Shown: positions 1 through 9,393, numbered from the stretch's first letter. The stretch: DNA of 41,970 nt from Prauserella endophytica (GCF_005146945.1 NZ_SWMS01000037.1:1-41970), one strand, 5' to 3'. Notes: generated from the sequence alone by a model not told the origin. Made by a program: numbers and translations.

Positions 1-25
1 GGCCTTCACTGCCGCGGTAGGGGCC
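1..25. repeat. Partial copy of a dispersed intergenic repeat
   Basis: The window opens with GGCCTTCACTGC followed, after CGC, by GGTAGGGG. The same two blocks recur at 34505-34524, and the first block is the complement of the GCAGTGAAGGCC seen at 34352 and 41903. It lies just past the stop of the leftward gene ending at 44, as other copies lie past gene ends. The left part may be cut off by the window edge. Confidence 0.55.
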
Positions 26-43
26 ACGGACGCGCCGTAGGCC

Positions 44-2362
44 CTAGCCTTCCCTGACGCGCGGCTGGCCGAGCAGGCCCTCGAAGAGGGGCACCTGTTC
101 GGCCAGCCGCGCCGTCATGTCGGCCCGTTCGAGGCCGGCGGCCAGCACGACGGCGCGGTCCCACTCCGGGTCGGCGACGTAGTCCGCGTGCCTGCGCACC
201 CCGGCCACCCAGCGCCTGCCGTTGATGGGCTCGCGCAAGGGGTCCGGCAGCCAGTGGTCGCCGCCGAGCACGAGCGCCCCGGTCGGGCCCTGCACCGCGG
301 GCTCCAGCGCGCCGACGCCGCCGTCGGGCAGGTAGCCGATGCCGAGAAGCTTGTCCTCGGTGACCTGATGCCGCCACGTCGTGGCGCCGCCGCCGAACGT
401 GTCGGTGCCCCGGCACAGCCCGCGCCAGCGCCCGTCGAGCTGCCCGTAGAGGCGGGCGAGCGAGTCGTGCGGGAACACGGCCGGGAACGCGCGCTGGTAG
501 CCCCACTGCAGGGGCGCCCCCGCCGTCACCACGCCGACTCGTTCGCGGTCGGCCGCGGGCAGCTCGGCCGCCAGCCTCGCCGCGCTCATCACCGCGAGCA
601 GCCCGCCGACGTGGTATCCGGCGAGCACCACGCGCGCGCCGGGCTCGGCAAGGTGCTCGCGTGCCCGCTGGGCCAGCTCCGGCACCACCTTGAGCGCGTA
701 CGACGGCGGTACGGCGGGGTGCGCCGCCCTCGGCCAGAAGCACACGAGGTCGGAGAACGCGCCGAGGTGACGGCTCCGCTCCGGCCCGGTCGCCGCCGTG
801 TAGACCACCCGCAGCAACCCGGCCGCGAGCCCGCCGAGCGTGAGCACGCCGACGCCGGAGAGCGGGTTCAGCGCGGTCGGCACCGAGCCGAAGCCCAGCC
901 GCACCGCGAGCAGCGCGGCCACACCCACGGCGAGCACGAAGACGATCGTGAGCACGATGCGGTGCAGGTACTTGCGCTCCCAGCTCGACCGCGCCCACGC
1001 CGTGGCCGCCTCCTCCTCGTCCTCCTCACGCGTCTCCATGAGCCGGACGACGTCGGGGATGCCACGGCGAGCGCGCCGCAGCGGCACCGCGACCGCGAAC
1101 CCGAGCACGGCGAGCAGCGCGCCGACCGCGAGCCCAGCGCCCCACAGCAGCGTGATGAGCGTGTAGCTCTCCGGCAGCCGCAGACCACGGGTGCCGACGA
1201 GCTCGCGCAGGGCGATCGCGAGCCCAGCGCCGAACCCGCCGCCGAGCAGCCCGGCGAGCGCGAGCGCTGGCGCCGCGGCCCAGCCACCAGCCCACGGCCG
1301 CAGCCGCCTCGGCAGCGTGGCCCACGCCGGCCTCGCCAGCAGCGCGGCCGGGATCAGCAGCAGCCCGAACAGCACACACACGACGAGCAGCGCGGCACCG
1401 ATGCCCTCGACGGTGTCGTCGGTGCCGGTGAGCGTGACCGGCAGCGGCGTCCGCACCACGGCGGCCGCGACCGCGAGCCCCGCCGCGAGCGCCAGCAGCG
1501 CCGTCCGCGGCACGACCGGGAGCAGCCGGTGCGCGCGCACCATGGTGGCGAGCACCGCGATGCCCAGTAGCCCGAGCGTGGCGAACCACAGCACGGCGTC
1601 GGCGGTCCGCTCCGGCACCCGCAGCGGGCCACCGAGCAGCAGCAGCGCGACGCACGCGAGCGCGGCGACCGTGTGCACGCAGCGCAGCATCGCGGTGTCG
1701 GCGCCGTCGACCAGCTCGTCACCGGGCAGTCCCTTGCCGGGGAGCGGGCGTCGTTCCGGCGCGCTCACCTTCCACTTCGCCGACGACACCCGGAAGAGCA
1801 CGAACACCACCAGCAACAGGGGCACCACGCCGAGCGCCATGCGCACCCCGTCGACGTCCCGCACCCAGGACGGCGCGGCCGTGAGGCATCCGCTGCCCGG
1901 CGCCAGGCACTGCGCGGCGAACAGGTCGAGCGTCACCACGGCGAGCTGGCTCACCAGCAGCATCGTGAGCAGCAACGCGGCGAGGCGCAGCAGGCCCCGG
2001 CACAGCACGCCGAGCACCGAGGGCAACCGCTTGCCCTCGGGCGCCGGCGGCAGCATCCAGTGCGCCACGTTGGCTAGTGAGAACGGGAACAGCAGCGCCC
2101 ACGTGGCCTTCGCGGCGCCGCCCGAGGTCATCCGGCTCCACAGGTAACCCTCCAACGTGCGCGGCACCGACCGGCCGAGCGCCTGCAGGACCGGGCCGGG
2201 CGCGGGCCTGCGCAGCCGGTCGGAGGGGCGGATCACGCGGCCGACTCCGTCACCGGCCACGTCGACCGTGCCGACGGAGTCGAGCAACGACTCGCCACTC
2301 GTACCTATCAGCCCCGGAACGCGCAGTTCGACGACGCGGGCATCGGGGCCGGGGAGGGGCAC
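44..2362 (-). CDS. Large integral membrane protein with a C-terminal alpha/beta-hydrolase-like domain
   Basis: About 772 residues. I start it at a GTG (2362) because GAGGAG sits eight bases upstream; an in-frame ATG at 2404 lacks such a site. The N-terminus ([19 protein letters not shown], then an [13 protein letters not shown]-like block) resembles a family of actinomycete membrane proteins of unknown function, recognised from memory. About eleven hydrophobic segments follow ([32 protein letters not shown] and others). The last 220 residues are soluble and read like a lipase fold: LAGYHVGG at a nucleophile-elbow position, then TAGAPLQWG and GGDHWLPDP. The elbow carries His584 where Ser is expected, so catalysis is doubtful. 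It is divergent from ahcY. Function is unknown; the hydrolase resemblance is by motif only. Confidence 0.85.
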   Translation of the reverse strand: MPLPGPDARVVELRVPGLIGTSGESLLDSVGTVDVAGDGVGRVIRPSDRLRRPAPGPVLQALGRSVPRTLEGYLWSRMTSGGAAKATWALLFPFSLANVAHWMLPPAPEGKRLPSVLGVLCRGLLRLAALLLTMLLVSQLAVVTLDLFAAQCLAPGSGCLTAAPSWVRDVDGVRMALGVVPLLLVVFVLFRVSSAKWKVSAPERRPLPGKGLPGDELVDGADTAMLRCVHTVAALACVALLLLGGPLRVPERTADAVLWFATLGLLGIAVLATMVRAHRLLPVVPRTALLALAAGLAVAAAVVRTPLPVTLTGTDDTVEGIGAALLVVCVLFGLLLIPAALLARPAWATLPRRLRPWAGGWAAAPALALAGLLGGGFGAGLAIALRELVGTRGLRLPESYTLITLLWGAGLAVGALLAVLGFAVAVPLRRARRGIPDVVRLMETREEDEEEAATAWARSSWERKYLHRIVLTIVFVLAVGVAALLAVRLGFGSVPTALNPLSGVGVLTLGGLAAGLLRVVYTAATGPERSRHLGAFSDLVCFWPRAAHPAVPPSYALKVVPELAQRAREHLAEPGARVVLAGYHVGGLLAVMSAARLAAELPAADRERVGVVTAGAPLQWGYQRAFPAVFPHDSLARLYGQLDGRWRGLCRGTDTFGGGATTWRHQVTEDKLLGIGYLPDGGVGALEPAVQGPTGALVLGGDHWLPDPLREPINGRRWVAGVRRHADYVADPEWDRAVVLAAGLERADMTARLAEQVPLFEGLLGQPRVREG

Positions 2363-2472
2363 CTGGGGATCTCCTCGCTGGTTGGCAGGACGACGAACGA
2401 ACAAACAACGGTAATGTGCAGGTGTCGGTCCGTCCGGTTGGCGGCACAGCGAGTCTGGAGGATTGTTCCGAG
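2363..2472. promoter_or_regulatory. Divergent promoter region between the membrane protein gene and ahcY
   Basis: This 110-bp gap must hold both promoters. The ahcY ribosome binding site is GGAGG at 2457-2461, eleven bases before its ATG; the leftward gene has GAGGAG before its GTG. I see no clear -35/-10 pair and no S-adenosylhomocysteine riboswitch consensus. Confidence 0.4.
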
Positions 2473-3954
2473 ATGGCCCCTGAAAGCGTTGCTTCTCTGC
2501 ACCAGACGCGAAACGGTGTGGAGTTCGCGGTCGCCGATCTGGCGCTCGCGGAGTTCGGTCGCAAGGAGATCCGGCTGGCCGAACACGAGATGCCGGGGCT
2601 GATGGCGCTGCGCAGGGAGTACGCCGACGTGTACCCGTTGCGGGGCGCGCGGGTGTCCGGCTCGCTGCACATGACCGTGCAGACGGCGGTGCTGATCGAG
2701 ACGCTGGTCGCCCTCGGCGCTGAGGTTCGCTGGGCCTCGTGCAACATCTTCTCCACGCAGGACCACGCGGCCGCCGCCGTGGTGGTGGGCCCGCACGGGA
2801 CGCCGGAGGAGCCGCGGGGCGTGCCGGTGTTCGCGTGGAAGGGTGAGTCGCTCGCCGAGTACTGGTGGTGCACCGAGCGGATGCTGACCTGGGACGGCAG
2901 TGATGGTGCCGGTCCGAACATGATCCTCGACGATGGCGGCGACGCCACGATGCTCGTGCACAAGGGCACCGAGTACGAGCGCGCCGGAGTGGTGCCCGCT
3001 GCCGACGACAACGACCCCGACGAGTGGAAGGTCTTCCTGCAGCTGCTGCGGGACTCGCTGGCCGCCGACACCGGCAAGTGGACCAAGATCGGCGAGGGCA
3101 TCCGGGGCGTCACCGAGGAGACCACCACCGGCGTGCTGCGGCTGTACCAGCTCGCCGCGGCCGGCGAGCTGCTGTTCCCGGCCATCAACGTCAACGACTC
3201 GGTGACCAAGAGCAAGTTCGACAACAAGTACGGCATCCGGCACTCGCTGATCGACGGCATCAACCGCGGCACCGACGTGCTCATCGGCGGCAAGGTCGCG
3301 GTGGTGTGCGGGTACGGCGACGTCGGCAAGGGCGCCGCCGAGTCGCTGCGCGGGCAGGGCGCGCGCGTGGTGGTCACCGAGATCGACCCGATCTGCGGGC
3401 TGCAGGCCGCGATGGACGGCTTCCCGGTCAAGACGCTGGAGTCGGTGCTGCCAGAGGCCGACATCGTGATCACCACGACGGGCAACAAGGACGTCGTGAT
3501 GGCCGAGCACATGGCCCGGATGAAGCACCAGACGATCGTGGGCAACATCGGCCACTTCGACAACGAGCTGGACATGGCCGGCCTCGCGCGTTACCCCGGG
3601 ATCCGCAGGGAGAACATCAAGCCGCAGGTCGACGAGTGGACCTTCCCGGACGGTCACTCGATCATCGTGCTCTCCGAGGGGCGCCTGCTGAACCTCGGCA
3701 ACGCCACGGGGCACCCGAGCTTCGTGATGTCGAACAGCTTCTCCAACCAGGTCATCGCGCAGGTGGAGCTGTTCACCAAGCACGAGGAGTACGACAGGGA
3801 GGTGTACCGGCTGCCGAAGAAGCTCGACGAGAAGGTCGCCAAGATCCACCTCCAGGCCCTCGGTGGCGAGCTGACCAAGCTGACCAAGGAGCAGGCCGAG
3901 TACATCGACGTCGACGTGGAGGGCCCGTACAAGTCGGACCACTACCGCTACTGA
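2473..3954 (+). CDS. ahcY: Adenosylhomocysteinase (S-adenosyl-L-homocysteine hydrolase)
   Basis: A 493-residue cytosolic NAD-dependent enzyme that reversibly splits S-adenosylhomocysteine into adenosine and homocysteine, relieving product inhibition of methyltransferases. Seen here: the substrate-domain segment [16 protein letters not shown] with [16 protein letters not shown], the [16 protein letters not shown] block, the Rossmann NAD motif [13 protein letters not shown], and the conserved C-terminal tail KSDHYRY that reaches into the neighbouring subunit. Length matches the actinobacterial family (about 490). The frame is open further upstream, but ATG 2473 has a consensus ribosome binding site and the expected MAPESV-type start. 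tmk follows 146 bases downstream on the same strand, as in mycobacteria. Confidence 0.98.
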   Translation: MAPESVASLHQTRNGVEFAVADLALAEFGRKEIRLAEHEMPGLMALRREYADVYPLRGARVSGSLHMTVQTAVLIETLVALGAEVRWASCNIFSTQDHAAAAVVVGPHGTPEEPRGVPVFAWKGESLAEYWWCTERMLTWDGSDGAGPNMILDDGGDATMLVHKGTEYERAGVVPAADDNDPDEWKVFLQLLRDSLAADTGKWTKIGEGIRGVTEETTTGVLRLYQLAAAGELLFPAINVNDSVTKSKFDNKYGIRHSLIDGINRGTDVLIGGKVAVVCGYGDVGKGAAESLRGQGARVVVTEIDPICGLQAAMDGFPVKTLESVLPEADIVITTTGNKDVVMAEHMARMKHQTIVGNIGHFDNELDMAGLARYPGIRRENIKPQVDEWTFPDGHSIIVLSEGRLLNLGNATGHPSFVMSNSFSNQVIAQVELFTKHEEYDREVYRLPKKLDEKVAKIHLQALGGELTKLTKEQAEYIDVDVEGPYKSDHYRY

Positions 3955-3976
3955 CGCACCAGGGCCGCATCTCGCC

Positions 3977-4087
3977 GTGGCGCCGCACGACGCGGCGGCA
4001 CTCGTCGGCGGTGAGCCGGTGATGTTCGTGACACGGGACGAACGGCAGGGCGAGGTGGCGAAGGCGAACGGCCTCGAGGTGCGCTGA
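3977..4087 (+). other. Short open frame between ahcY and tmk, possible gene remnant
   Basis: A 36-codon frame from GTG 3977 to TGA 4087 would encode a peptide with the segment LVGGEPVMFVTRDERQGEVA. This reads like the tail of a folded Rossmann-type domain rather than random GC-rich translation, but no clear ribosome binding site precedes it and I cannot name a family. It could be the C-terminal remnant of a lost gene or chance. Confidence 0.2.
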
Positions 4088-4100
4088 CTACAGTGGCCAC

Positions 4101-4751
4101 GTGGGTCGACTGGTGGTCATCGAAGGTCTCGACGGGGCGGGCAAGCGCACGCTGAGCGACGCGCTGACGAAGGCGCTGCACGACCTGGGCTCGAGCGTGG
4201 CGACGCTCGCGTTCCCCCGCTACGGCGAGAGTGTGCACGCCGACCTCGTCCGGGAGGCGCTGCACGGCGAGCACGGGGACCTCGGCGAGTCCGTGTACGG
4301 CATGGCGCTGCTGTACGCGCTCGACCGGCGCGACGCCGCCGAGGCCATCCGCGCCGACCTGCGCACCCACGACGTCGTGCTGCTCGACCGCTACGTCGCC
4401 TCGAACGCCGCCTACCAGGCCGCCCGCCTGCACGAGGGCGCGGACAGTCCCGTGGTGGAGTGGGTGCGGGGGCTGGAGATCGACCGCTTCGGGCTGCCCG
4501 TCCCCGACGCGCACGTCCTGCTGCGCGTCTCGCCGGAGGTCGCCGCCGCCCGCGCCGAGAGCCGGGCGCGGGCGGACGCCGACCGCCGCAAGGACGCCTT
4601 CGAGTCCGACGACGACCTGCAGGCCCGGTGCGCAGCCGTATACGACGAGCTGGCCGCGCGCGACTGGCTCTCGCGCTGGCACGTCGTCGACGGCGCCGAG
4701 CGGGTCGACGCCGCCGCGCTCGCAGAGGCGATCACCCGGCCAGGCGCTTGA
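4101..4751 (+). CDS. tmk: Thymidylate kinase (dTMP kinase), mycobacterial type
   Basis: A 216-residue kinase that phosphorylates dTMP to dTDP with ATP, an essential step to dTTP. The P-loop is GLDGAGKRT, with the Arg-Thr ending typical of the M. tuberculosis enzyme. The substrate loop FPRYGESVHADLVREALHGE and the core LLDRYVASNAAYQAARLHE match that enzyme closely. The start is GTG 4101, giving MGRLVVIEGLDGAGK. It lies downstream of ahcY as in other actinobacteria. In mycobacteria mtrA follows directly; here 4.7 kb of other genes and remnants intervene. The 3' end overlaps the remnant on the opposite strand by about 20 bases. Confidence 0.96.
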   Translation: MGRLVVIEGLDGAGKRTLSDALTKALHDLGSSVATLAFPRYGESVHADLVREALHGEHGDLGESVYGMALLYALDRRDAAEAIRADLRTHDVVLLDRYVASNAAYQAARLHEGADSPVVEWVRGLEIDRFGLPVPDAHVLLRVSPEVAAARAESRARADADRRKDAFESDDDLQARCAAVYDELAARDWLSRWHVVDGAERVDAAALAEAITRPGA

Positions 4752-5048
4752 GCAGCCAGTCGTGGAACTCGCCGATGTGGTGTTCGGAGGGGGCGAGCAC
4801 GCCGCCGTCCGCGTAGGAGCTTGAGTTCATCGCGGGCCGGCAGCGCTCGCACGCCGCGAAGTTCTGCTCGTTCACGCGGCGGAACGGTTCCATCGACGGG
4901 GAGATGTCCCGTCCCGCCCCGACGACCTCCGGTGAGTACAGCCAGTCGCACTCGACCACCTGCGGTCGGCGGCGAGCGGGAACATCCGGTGCACGATCAC
5001 GTGGTCGGGCAGGGGCTGCATGTGCGTGCTCGGATGAACTTGTGGTCG
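4732..5048 (-). pseudogene. C-terminal remnant of a Rieske non-heme iron oxygenase alpha subunit, frameshifted
   Basis: Reading leftward, 5045 to about 4966 gives VHPSTHMQPLPDHVIVHRM and then FPLAADR, the late catalytic-domain segment of Rieske oxygenases. Around 4958-4966 the frame slips, and from 4959 the match continues as VECDWLYSPEVV, then RRVNEQNFAACERC and HHIGEFHDWLLKRL to a stop at 4732. Family members carry this as one continuous C-terminus. The Rieske centre and most of the catalytic domain are absent, since the next 20 bases abut the stop of the flavin monooxygenase. This is a decayed fragment of roughly 105 residues. The substrate class (aromatic versus quaternary amine) cannot be read from the tail alone. 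Confidence 0.8.
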
Positions 5049-5064
5049 AGGGCAGGCGCCTGGC

Positions 5065-6219
5065 TCAGTGAGGTGGGGCCGGTGATCGCAGGTGCGGGGG
5101 TTGCCATCGCCAGGTGGGGTTGCCGTTGGCAGCGATACCTTTGCGCCACAAGGGTGCGGGCATCAGCCGGATCATGGTGACCATGGCTCGGTGGGCGGTT
5201 CTGGAGGTGGTGCGTCGGCCGTCGGTGCGGGCCCCCCGGGCGGTGGCTTGGGTTCGCGGGCGACGTTCGGTGTCGTAGCGGAAGAGGGCCGCCTCGATCG
5301 CGTTCTCGTCGGCGAGGGCGGCGGCGAGAACGACGGCGTCCTCAATGGACTGCCCGGCGCCCTGGCCGCGGTCCGGGCTCATCGCGTGGGCGGCGTCGCC
5401 CAGTAGCGCTACCCGACCGTGGACGTAGGTCGGCAACGGGTCCAGGTCGTGGATGTCGATGTGGATGATCCGCTCGTCCGGGGTGGCGTCGATCAGCTGC
5501 GGGATCGGCTCGTGCCAGGTGGCGACTCGGTGGGCTACCTCGACCTTGTCGTGGTCGTAGCGGAGGCCGGGCTCGTCGGCGGTGGTGACGTGGGCCCAGT
5601 ACGCGCGGCCGCGGGCGATGGGGTGGATGAGGAAGTAGCCGCCTGGACCGAGCGTCATGCTGCCGGGCAGGTCGGCGATCTCGGCGATGCCCAGCCATGC
5701 GGTGCGGCCCAGGAAGCGAGGTGGCGGCGCGTCCGGCCACAGCAGCCGGCGGACGGTGCTGCGGATGCCGTCGGCGGCGACGACCAGTTCGGCGTTTAGC
5801 TCGGTGTCGCCGCACGCGACGGTTACCGAGCTGTCGTCCTGCCATACCGCGGTGACCTCCGCATCCGTGCGGACCCAGCCGGTAGGCAGCGCGTCGAGAA
5901 GCACCTGGTGCAGGTCGGCGCGGTGGAAGGCCAGCAGCGCGGTGGTGTCGGCGGGTCGGGCGCGTTGCAGGTAGCGCCCGTCGGGCAGGCGGAGGTTGCC
6001 GGAGGCGTGGGTAGGCACCCCGACCGACCGGGCTTGCTCCTCGACACCGAGTTCGGTCAGCGCGCGCAGGGCGTTGGGGGACTGGGACATGCCCGCGCCG
6101 ATCTCGCCCAGTTCGGGTGCGCGCTCCAGCACGGTGGCCTGCCAGCCGATCCGGTGCAGGGCCAACGCGGCGGCCAGTCCGCCGATGCCGCCGCCGACCA
6201 CGATCGCTTGCCTGGTCAT
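5065..6219 (-). CDS. FAD-dependent monooxygenase (class A flavoprotein hydroxylase)
   Basis: A 384-residue protein. The N-terminal FAD Rossmann motif is VVGGGIGGLAAALALHRIG. The second FAD/NADPH motif is VVAADGIRSTVR, and the ribityl-binding GD motif is GRVALLGDAAHAMSPDRGQG. This order defines the salicylate hydroxylase/TetX-like class A monooxygenases, which hydroxylate an aromatic or similar substrate using NAD(P)H and O2. The frame extends far upstream, but ATG 6219 starts the FAD fold and overlaps the upstream regulator's stop as ATGA. The pair is therefore probably translationally coupled, with the regulator controlling both. The substrate is unknown. The gene is intact, unlike its neighbours on both sides. 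Confidence 0.9.
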   Translation of the reverse strand: MTRQAIVVGGGIGGLAAALALHRIGWQATVLERAPELGEIGAGMSQSPNALRALTELGVEEQARSVGVPTHASGNLRLPDGRYLQRARPADTTALLAFHRADLHQVLLDALPTGWVRTDAEVTAVWQDDSSVTVACGDTELNAELVVAADGIRSTVRRLLWPDAPPPRFLGRTAWLGIAEIADLPGSMTLGPGGYFLIHPIARGRAYWAHVTTADEPGLRYDHDKVEVAHRVATWHEPIPQLIDATPDERIIHIDIHDLDPLPTYVHGRVALLGDAAHAMSPDRGQGAGQSIEDAVVLAAALADENAIEAALFRYDTERRPRTQATARGARTDGRRTTSRTAHRAMVTMIRLMPAPLWRKGIAANGNPTWRWQPPHLRSPAPPH

Positions 6220-6719
6220 GCTGTGTCCCCGCCGGTCGGGTCGTCGGTGTGCAGGGGTGGCGCGTTGTCGAACACCGCGGCCATCCATTCGAAGGTGGCG
6301 TGCGCCTCGCGAACGCGCCCGGCGCGGCCGTCGTCCGGGCCGACCAGGTCCAGGCCCTTGCGGGTGATGTCGAGGAATGAAGTGATGCCAGCGATCTGCC
6401 TGCGGACTACGACCGCCCAGGCTCCTTCCGCCATCCGGTAGTAGACCGTCCGCTCGCCCGGCCGGGTCCGGCTGGTCAGAAACCCCATGCTGGACAACAC
6501 CCGCAGGTTCGAGGTCAACGAGGCGCGACTGGCGCCGATGGCTTCGCTGATCTGCCCGGCGGACTGCTCCGGCGGGTCGCAGACCATCAGCCAACCCAAC
6601 ACCCGCCCGGCGATCGGCGGCACACCGTCGCGCGCCAGGTACATCGCGACCTGCTCCACCCACTCCAGCAACGCCTTTTGCTCGCCCACGCGACCCACTT
6701 CCTGCAGCAATTTCAGCAT
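6216..6719 (-). CDS. MarR/GbsR-type winged-helix transcriptional regulator
   Basis: A 167-residue protein. The central part (GRVLGWLMVCDPPEQSAGQI, SEAIGASRASLTSNLRVL, then FLTSRTRPGERTVYYRM) is a winged helix with a DNA-reading helix and a basic wing, as in GbsR-like MarR proteins. Flanking helical segments would form the dimer. The stop overlaps the start of the flavin monooxygenase gene by four bases (ATGA), so the two form an operon, and such regulators usually respond to a substrate of the linked enzyme. The start at 6719 lies inside an imperfect palindrome, suggesting autoregulation. The ligand is unknown. Confidence 0.85.
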   Translation of the reverse strand: MLKLLQEVGRVGEQKALLEWVEQVAMYLARDGVPPIAGRVLGWLMVCDPPEQSAGQISEAIGASRASLTSNLRVLSSMGFLTSRTRPGERTVYYRMAEGAWAVVVRRQIAGITSFLDITRKGLDLVGPDDGRAGRVREAHATFEWMAAVFDNAPPLHTDDPTGGDTA

Positions 6720-6727
6720 AAGCTAAA
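6712..6727 (-). promoter_or_regulatory. Candidate operator of the MarR-type regulator, overlapping its start codon
   Basis: The 16-bp stretch TTCAGCATAAGCTAAA equals its own reverse complement at 12 of 16 positions and contains the ATG complement at 6717-6719. A two-fold site on the start of an autoregulated MarR gene is a common arrangement; assignment to this regulator is inferred. Confidence 0.35.
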
Positions 6728-6728
6728 C

Positions 6729-7312
<584 letters not shown>

Positions 7313-8098
7313 TTACGCGGGGAAGTGGCCGAGCTGGCCGGACAGTTCCGCGGCCGCCGCGGTCATGGGCCGGACGAGCTGACGGATCCGCTGCCGGGAG
7401 AGCCGGTAGGACGGCCCCGACGCGCTCATCGCGGCGATCACCTCGCCGCCGTTGCCGTAGATCGGCACCGCGACGGCATGCAGGCCGAGTTCGAACTCCT
7501 CGAAACAGGCGGCGTAGCCGTCGTCGGCGACGCGTTCCAGCTCGGCGGCCAGCTCGTCCGGCGCCGTGAGGGTGCGCGGGGTGAACTCCTCCAGCCTGCG
7601 GTGCAGCACCTTGCGCCGCTCGGCGCTGTTCATGAAGGCCAGCAGCACCTTGCCGCTCGAAGTGGCGTGCAAGGGGGTCCGCCTGCCGGTCCAGTTCTGC
7701 GCCGCGACCGAGGCGGTGCCAACAGCCTGGCTGATGTTGATCGCGATCCCGCCGTCGGCGACGGCGATGTTCACGGTCTCGCCGAGGGAATCGGCGAGCG
7801 ACTGGCAGGTCTGCGTGCCGAGTCTGGCGAGGTCCATGCGCCCGGTCGCGGCGCCCGCTAGCCGCACGATGCCGAACCCGATGGCGTACTTTCCGCGTTC
7901 TCCGAGCTGTTCGACGAGGTTTCTGTTCTCCAGCGCGGCCACGAGTCTCGACGCGGTCGACTTGTGCACGCCCAGTTCGTCCGCGATCTCCGTGATCCCC
8001 GCTTCGCCGTTGCGGGCGAGCAGTTCGAGCACGTTGATCGCCCGGTCCACGGACTGGACCGGGCTGGCGGCTCCCTTGGCCTCATCGGAGTTCCGCAT
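7313..8098 (-). CDS. IclR-family transcriptional regulator
   Basis: A 261-residue protein with the IclR layout. An N-terminal winged helix covers about residues 15-75 (QSVDRAINVLELLARNGEAG, ITEIADELGVHKSTASRLVA). A GAF-like effector domain follows to the end (GRRTPLHATSSGKVLLAFM, then SASGPSYRLSR). The gene is intact, from ATG 8098 to a TAA that directly abuts the GcvT fragment. It is divergent from a ruined ferredoxin/reductase pair across a 163-bp gap with a perfect inverted repeat at 8203-8240, so it probably controlled that operon. Its own targets in this locus now seem non-functional. Confidence 0.92.
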   Translation of the reverse strand: MRNSDEAKGAASPVQSVDRAINVLELLARNGEAGITEIADELGVHKSTASRLVAALENRNLVEQLGERGKYAIGFGIVRLAGAATGRMDLARLGTQTCQSLADSLGETVNIAVADGGIAINISQAVGTASVAAQNWTGRRTPLHATSSGKVLLAFMNSAERRKVLHRRLEEFTPRTLTAPDELAAELERVADDGYAACFEEFELGLHAVAVPIYGNGGEVIAAMSASGPSYRLSRQRIRQLVRPMTAAAAELSGQLGHFPA

Positions 8099-8153
8099 GG
8101 CGCAACACTAACTCGTGAACGCAAGACCACTGGGCCGTCCGGGGGACATCGGC

Positions 8154-8240
8154 GCGTAATAGGCAGGTGAACTCCCGGACGGGCGAGAGCTTCGGCGCGG
8201 ATTGTTGCGTATGGCGATATTGATCGCGTAATACGCAACA
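8154..8240. promoter_or_regulatory. Operator cluster between the IclR gene and the ferredoxin pseudogene
   Basis: TGTTGCGTAT at 8203-8212 and ATACGCAACA at 8231-8240 are exact reverse complements separated by 18 bases. The right arm overlaps an odd palindrome GCGTAATACGC (8226-8236). A one-mismatch copy, GCGTAATAGGC, lies at 8154-8164. IclR proteins typically bind such two-fold sites between divergent genes. The ferredoxin ribosome binding site GGAGG (8251-8255) follows. Binding by the adjacent IclR protein is inferred. Confidence 0.6.
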
Positions 8241-8261
8241 GATCGTTATCGGAGGTCAGAA

Positions 8262-8578
8262 ATGATCCGAGTCTGCGATGTCGCGGACCTTCCCGAGGGG
8301 AGGCCGTGCGCATCCTCGCGCACGTACCGATCGCCGTCTTCGACGCCGAGGGCGGCTACTACGCCGTCGACGACACCCGCACCCACCAGGACGCCTCGCT
8401 CGCCGACGGCTGGGTGGAGGGGTGCTTCGTCGAGTGTCCGCTGCACGCGGCCTCGTTCGACCTGCGCACGGGCGAGCCGACCTGCCTGCCCGCGAAACAG
8501 CCCGTGCGCACCTACCCGGTGCTCGTGAGCGACGGGGTGGTCTACGTCGAGACGAACGTCCGGGAAGAGGTCGCATGA
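8262..8578 (+). pseudogene. Rieske [2Fe-2S] ferredoxin of an oxygenase system, frameshifted and missing a cluster ligand
   Basis: ATG 8262, six bases after GGAGG, gives MIRVCDVADLPEG. After this a run of G is one base short near 8296-8301, and the reading continues one frame over as VRILAHVPIAVFDAEGGYYA to a stop at 8578. The Rieske motif should be C-x-H then C-x2-H. Here the first site reads VDDTRTHQDASLADGW, with Arg in place of the ligand Cys, while ECPLH is intact. Two independent lesions mark it as a pseudogene even if the frameshift were a sequencing error. It would have carried electrons from the adjacent reductase to a Rieske oxygenase. ATGA overlap with the next gene. Confidence 0.85.
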
Positions 8579-9369
8579 GGACGGTCGGGGTCGTGGGCAC
8601 CTCGCTCGCCGGACTGCGCGCCGCGCAGGACCTGCGGGCGCAGGGCTGCTCCGGACGGCTCCGACGGCGTCGTCGCCACCGACGCCACGGCGAAAACCCT
8701 TGCGGGCACAGCAGAACTGCTCGGTGTCCACGCCCTGCGGACCCTCGACGACGCGCTCTCCCTGCGGGCGGAGCTCACCGACGGCGCGCGGGTCGTGGTG
8801 ATCGGAGCCGGGTTCATCGGCGCCGAGGTGGCTTCGGCGTGCCACGCGCTCGGCTGCGCCGTCACGGTCGTGGAGGCGGCTCCCGTGCCGCTGGCGGGGG
8901 TCCTTGGCGAGCGGATGGGCGCCGTCGCGGCGGGGCTGCACAGCGACAACGGCGTCCGGCTGCTCGCGGGCACCGGAGTGACCGGAGTGACGGCGGCGAG
9001 CGGCCGCGTCACGGGCGTCTCGCTCGCCGACGGGTCGTGGCTGCCTGCCGAGGTGGTCGTGACCGGTATCGGGAGTACACCCGCGACCGAATGGCTCGCC
9101 GGTTCGGGACTCGCCGTCGGCCACGGGGTGTGCTGCGATCCCGGCTGTGTCACGAGCAATTCCCGCGTGGTCGCCGTCGGCGACGTCGCAGGCGGTGAGC
9201 ACTGGACGACCGCGAGTGAACAACCCCGCATCGCCGTGCGGAATGGTTCGTCGCGACCTACCACCGCGAGGGCGTGCTCACCGGGGTGCTCGCGATGAAC
9301 CGGCCGAGGCCGTTCCTGCGGCTGCGCAAGCGCCTGGAACACGACGCGGCGATCGTCCAACTGGGCTAG
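8575..9369 (+). pseudogene. Ferredoxin reductase (FAD/NAD-dependent) with multiple deletions and frameshifts
   Basis: The start MRTVGVVGTSLAGLRAAQDL is the FAD-binding N-terminus. After residue 25 it breaks, and about 90 expected residues are missing. Another frame resumes with ATDATAKTLAGTAELLGVHA and the NAD motif VVIGAGFIGAEVASA. VAVGDVAGGEHWTTASEQ lacks the usual segment between DVA and EHWTTA. A third frame carries the C-terminus GVLTGVLAMNRPRPFLRLRK to a stop at 9369. The intact enzyme would pass electrons from NADH to the Rieske ferredoxin. At least three lesions make this a clear pseudogene. Confidence 0.88.
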
Positions 9370-9393
9370 TCTCGGCGCCAGATGGCCGGGTCA

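Noticed and set aside
2363-2472. S-adenosylhomocysteine riboswitch upstream of ahcY
   Set aside because: SAH riboswitches occur before ahcY in some bacteria, but the 110-base gap shows neither the conserved core nor the expected pseudoknot pairing, and part of it must hold a divergent promoter.
4101-4751. Uridylate or deoxynucleoside kinase instead of dTMP kinase
   Set aside because: The P-loop GLDGAGKRT, FPRYGxSV and DRYVASNAAYQAARLHE segments are specific to the mycobacterial-type thymidylate kinase.
8246-9360. Long minus-strand open frames opposite the ferredoxin and reductase pseudogenes
   Set aside because: They are GC-rich shadows of the decayed + strand genes; their translations are Arg/Pro/Ala-rich without family features.
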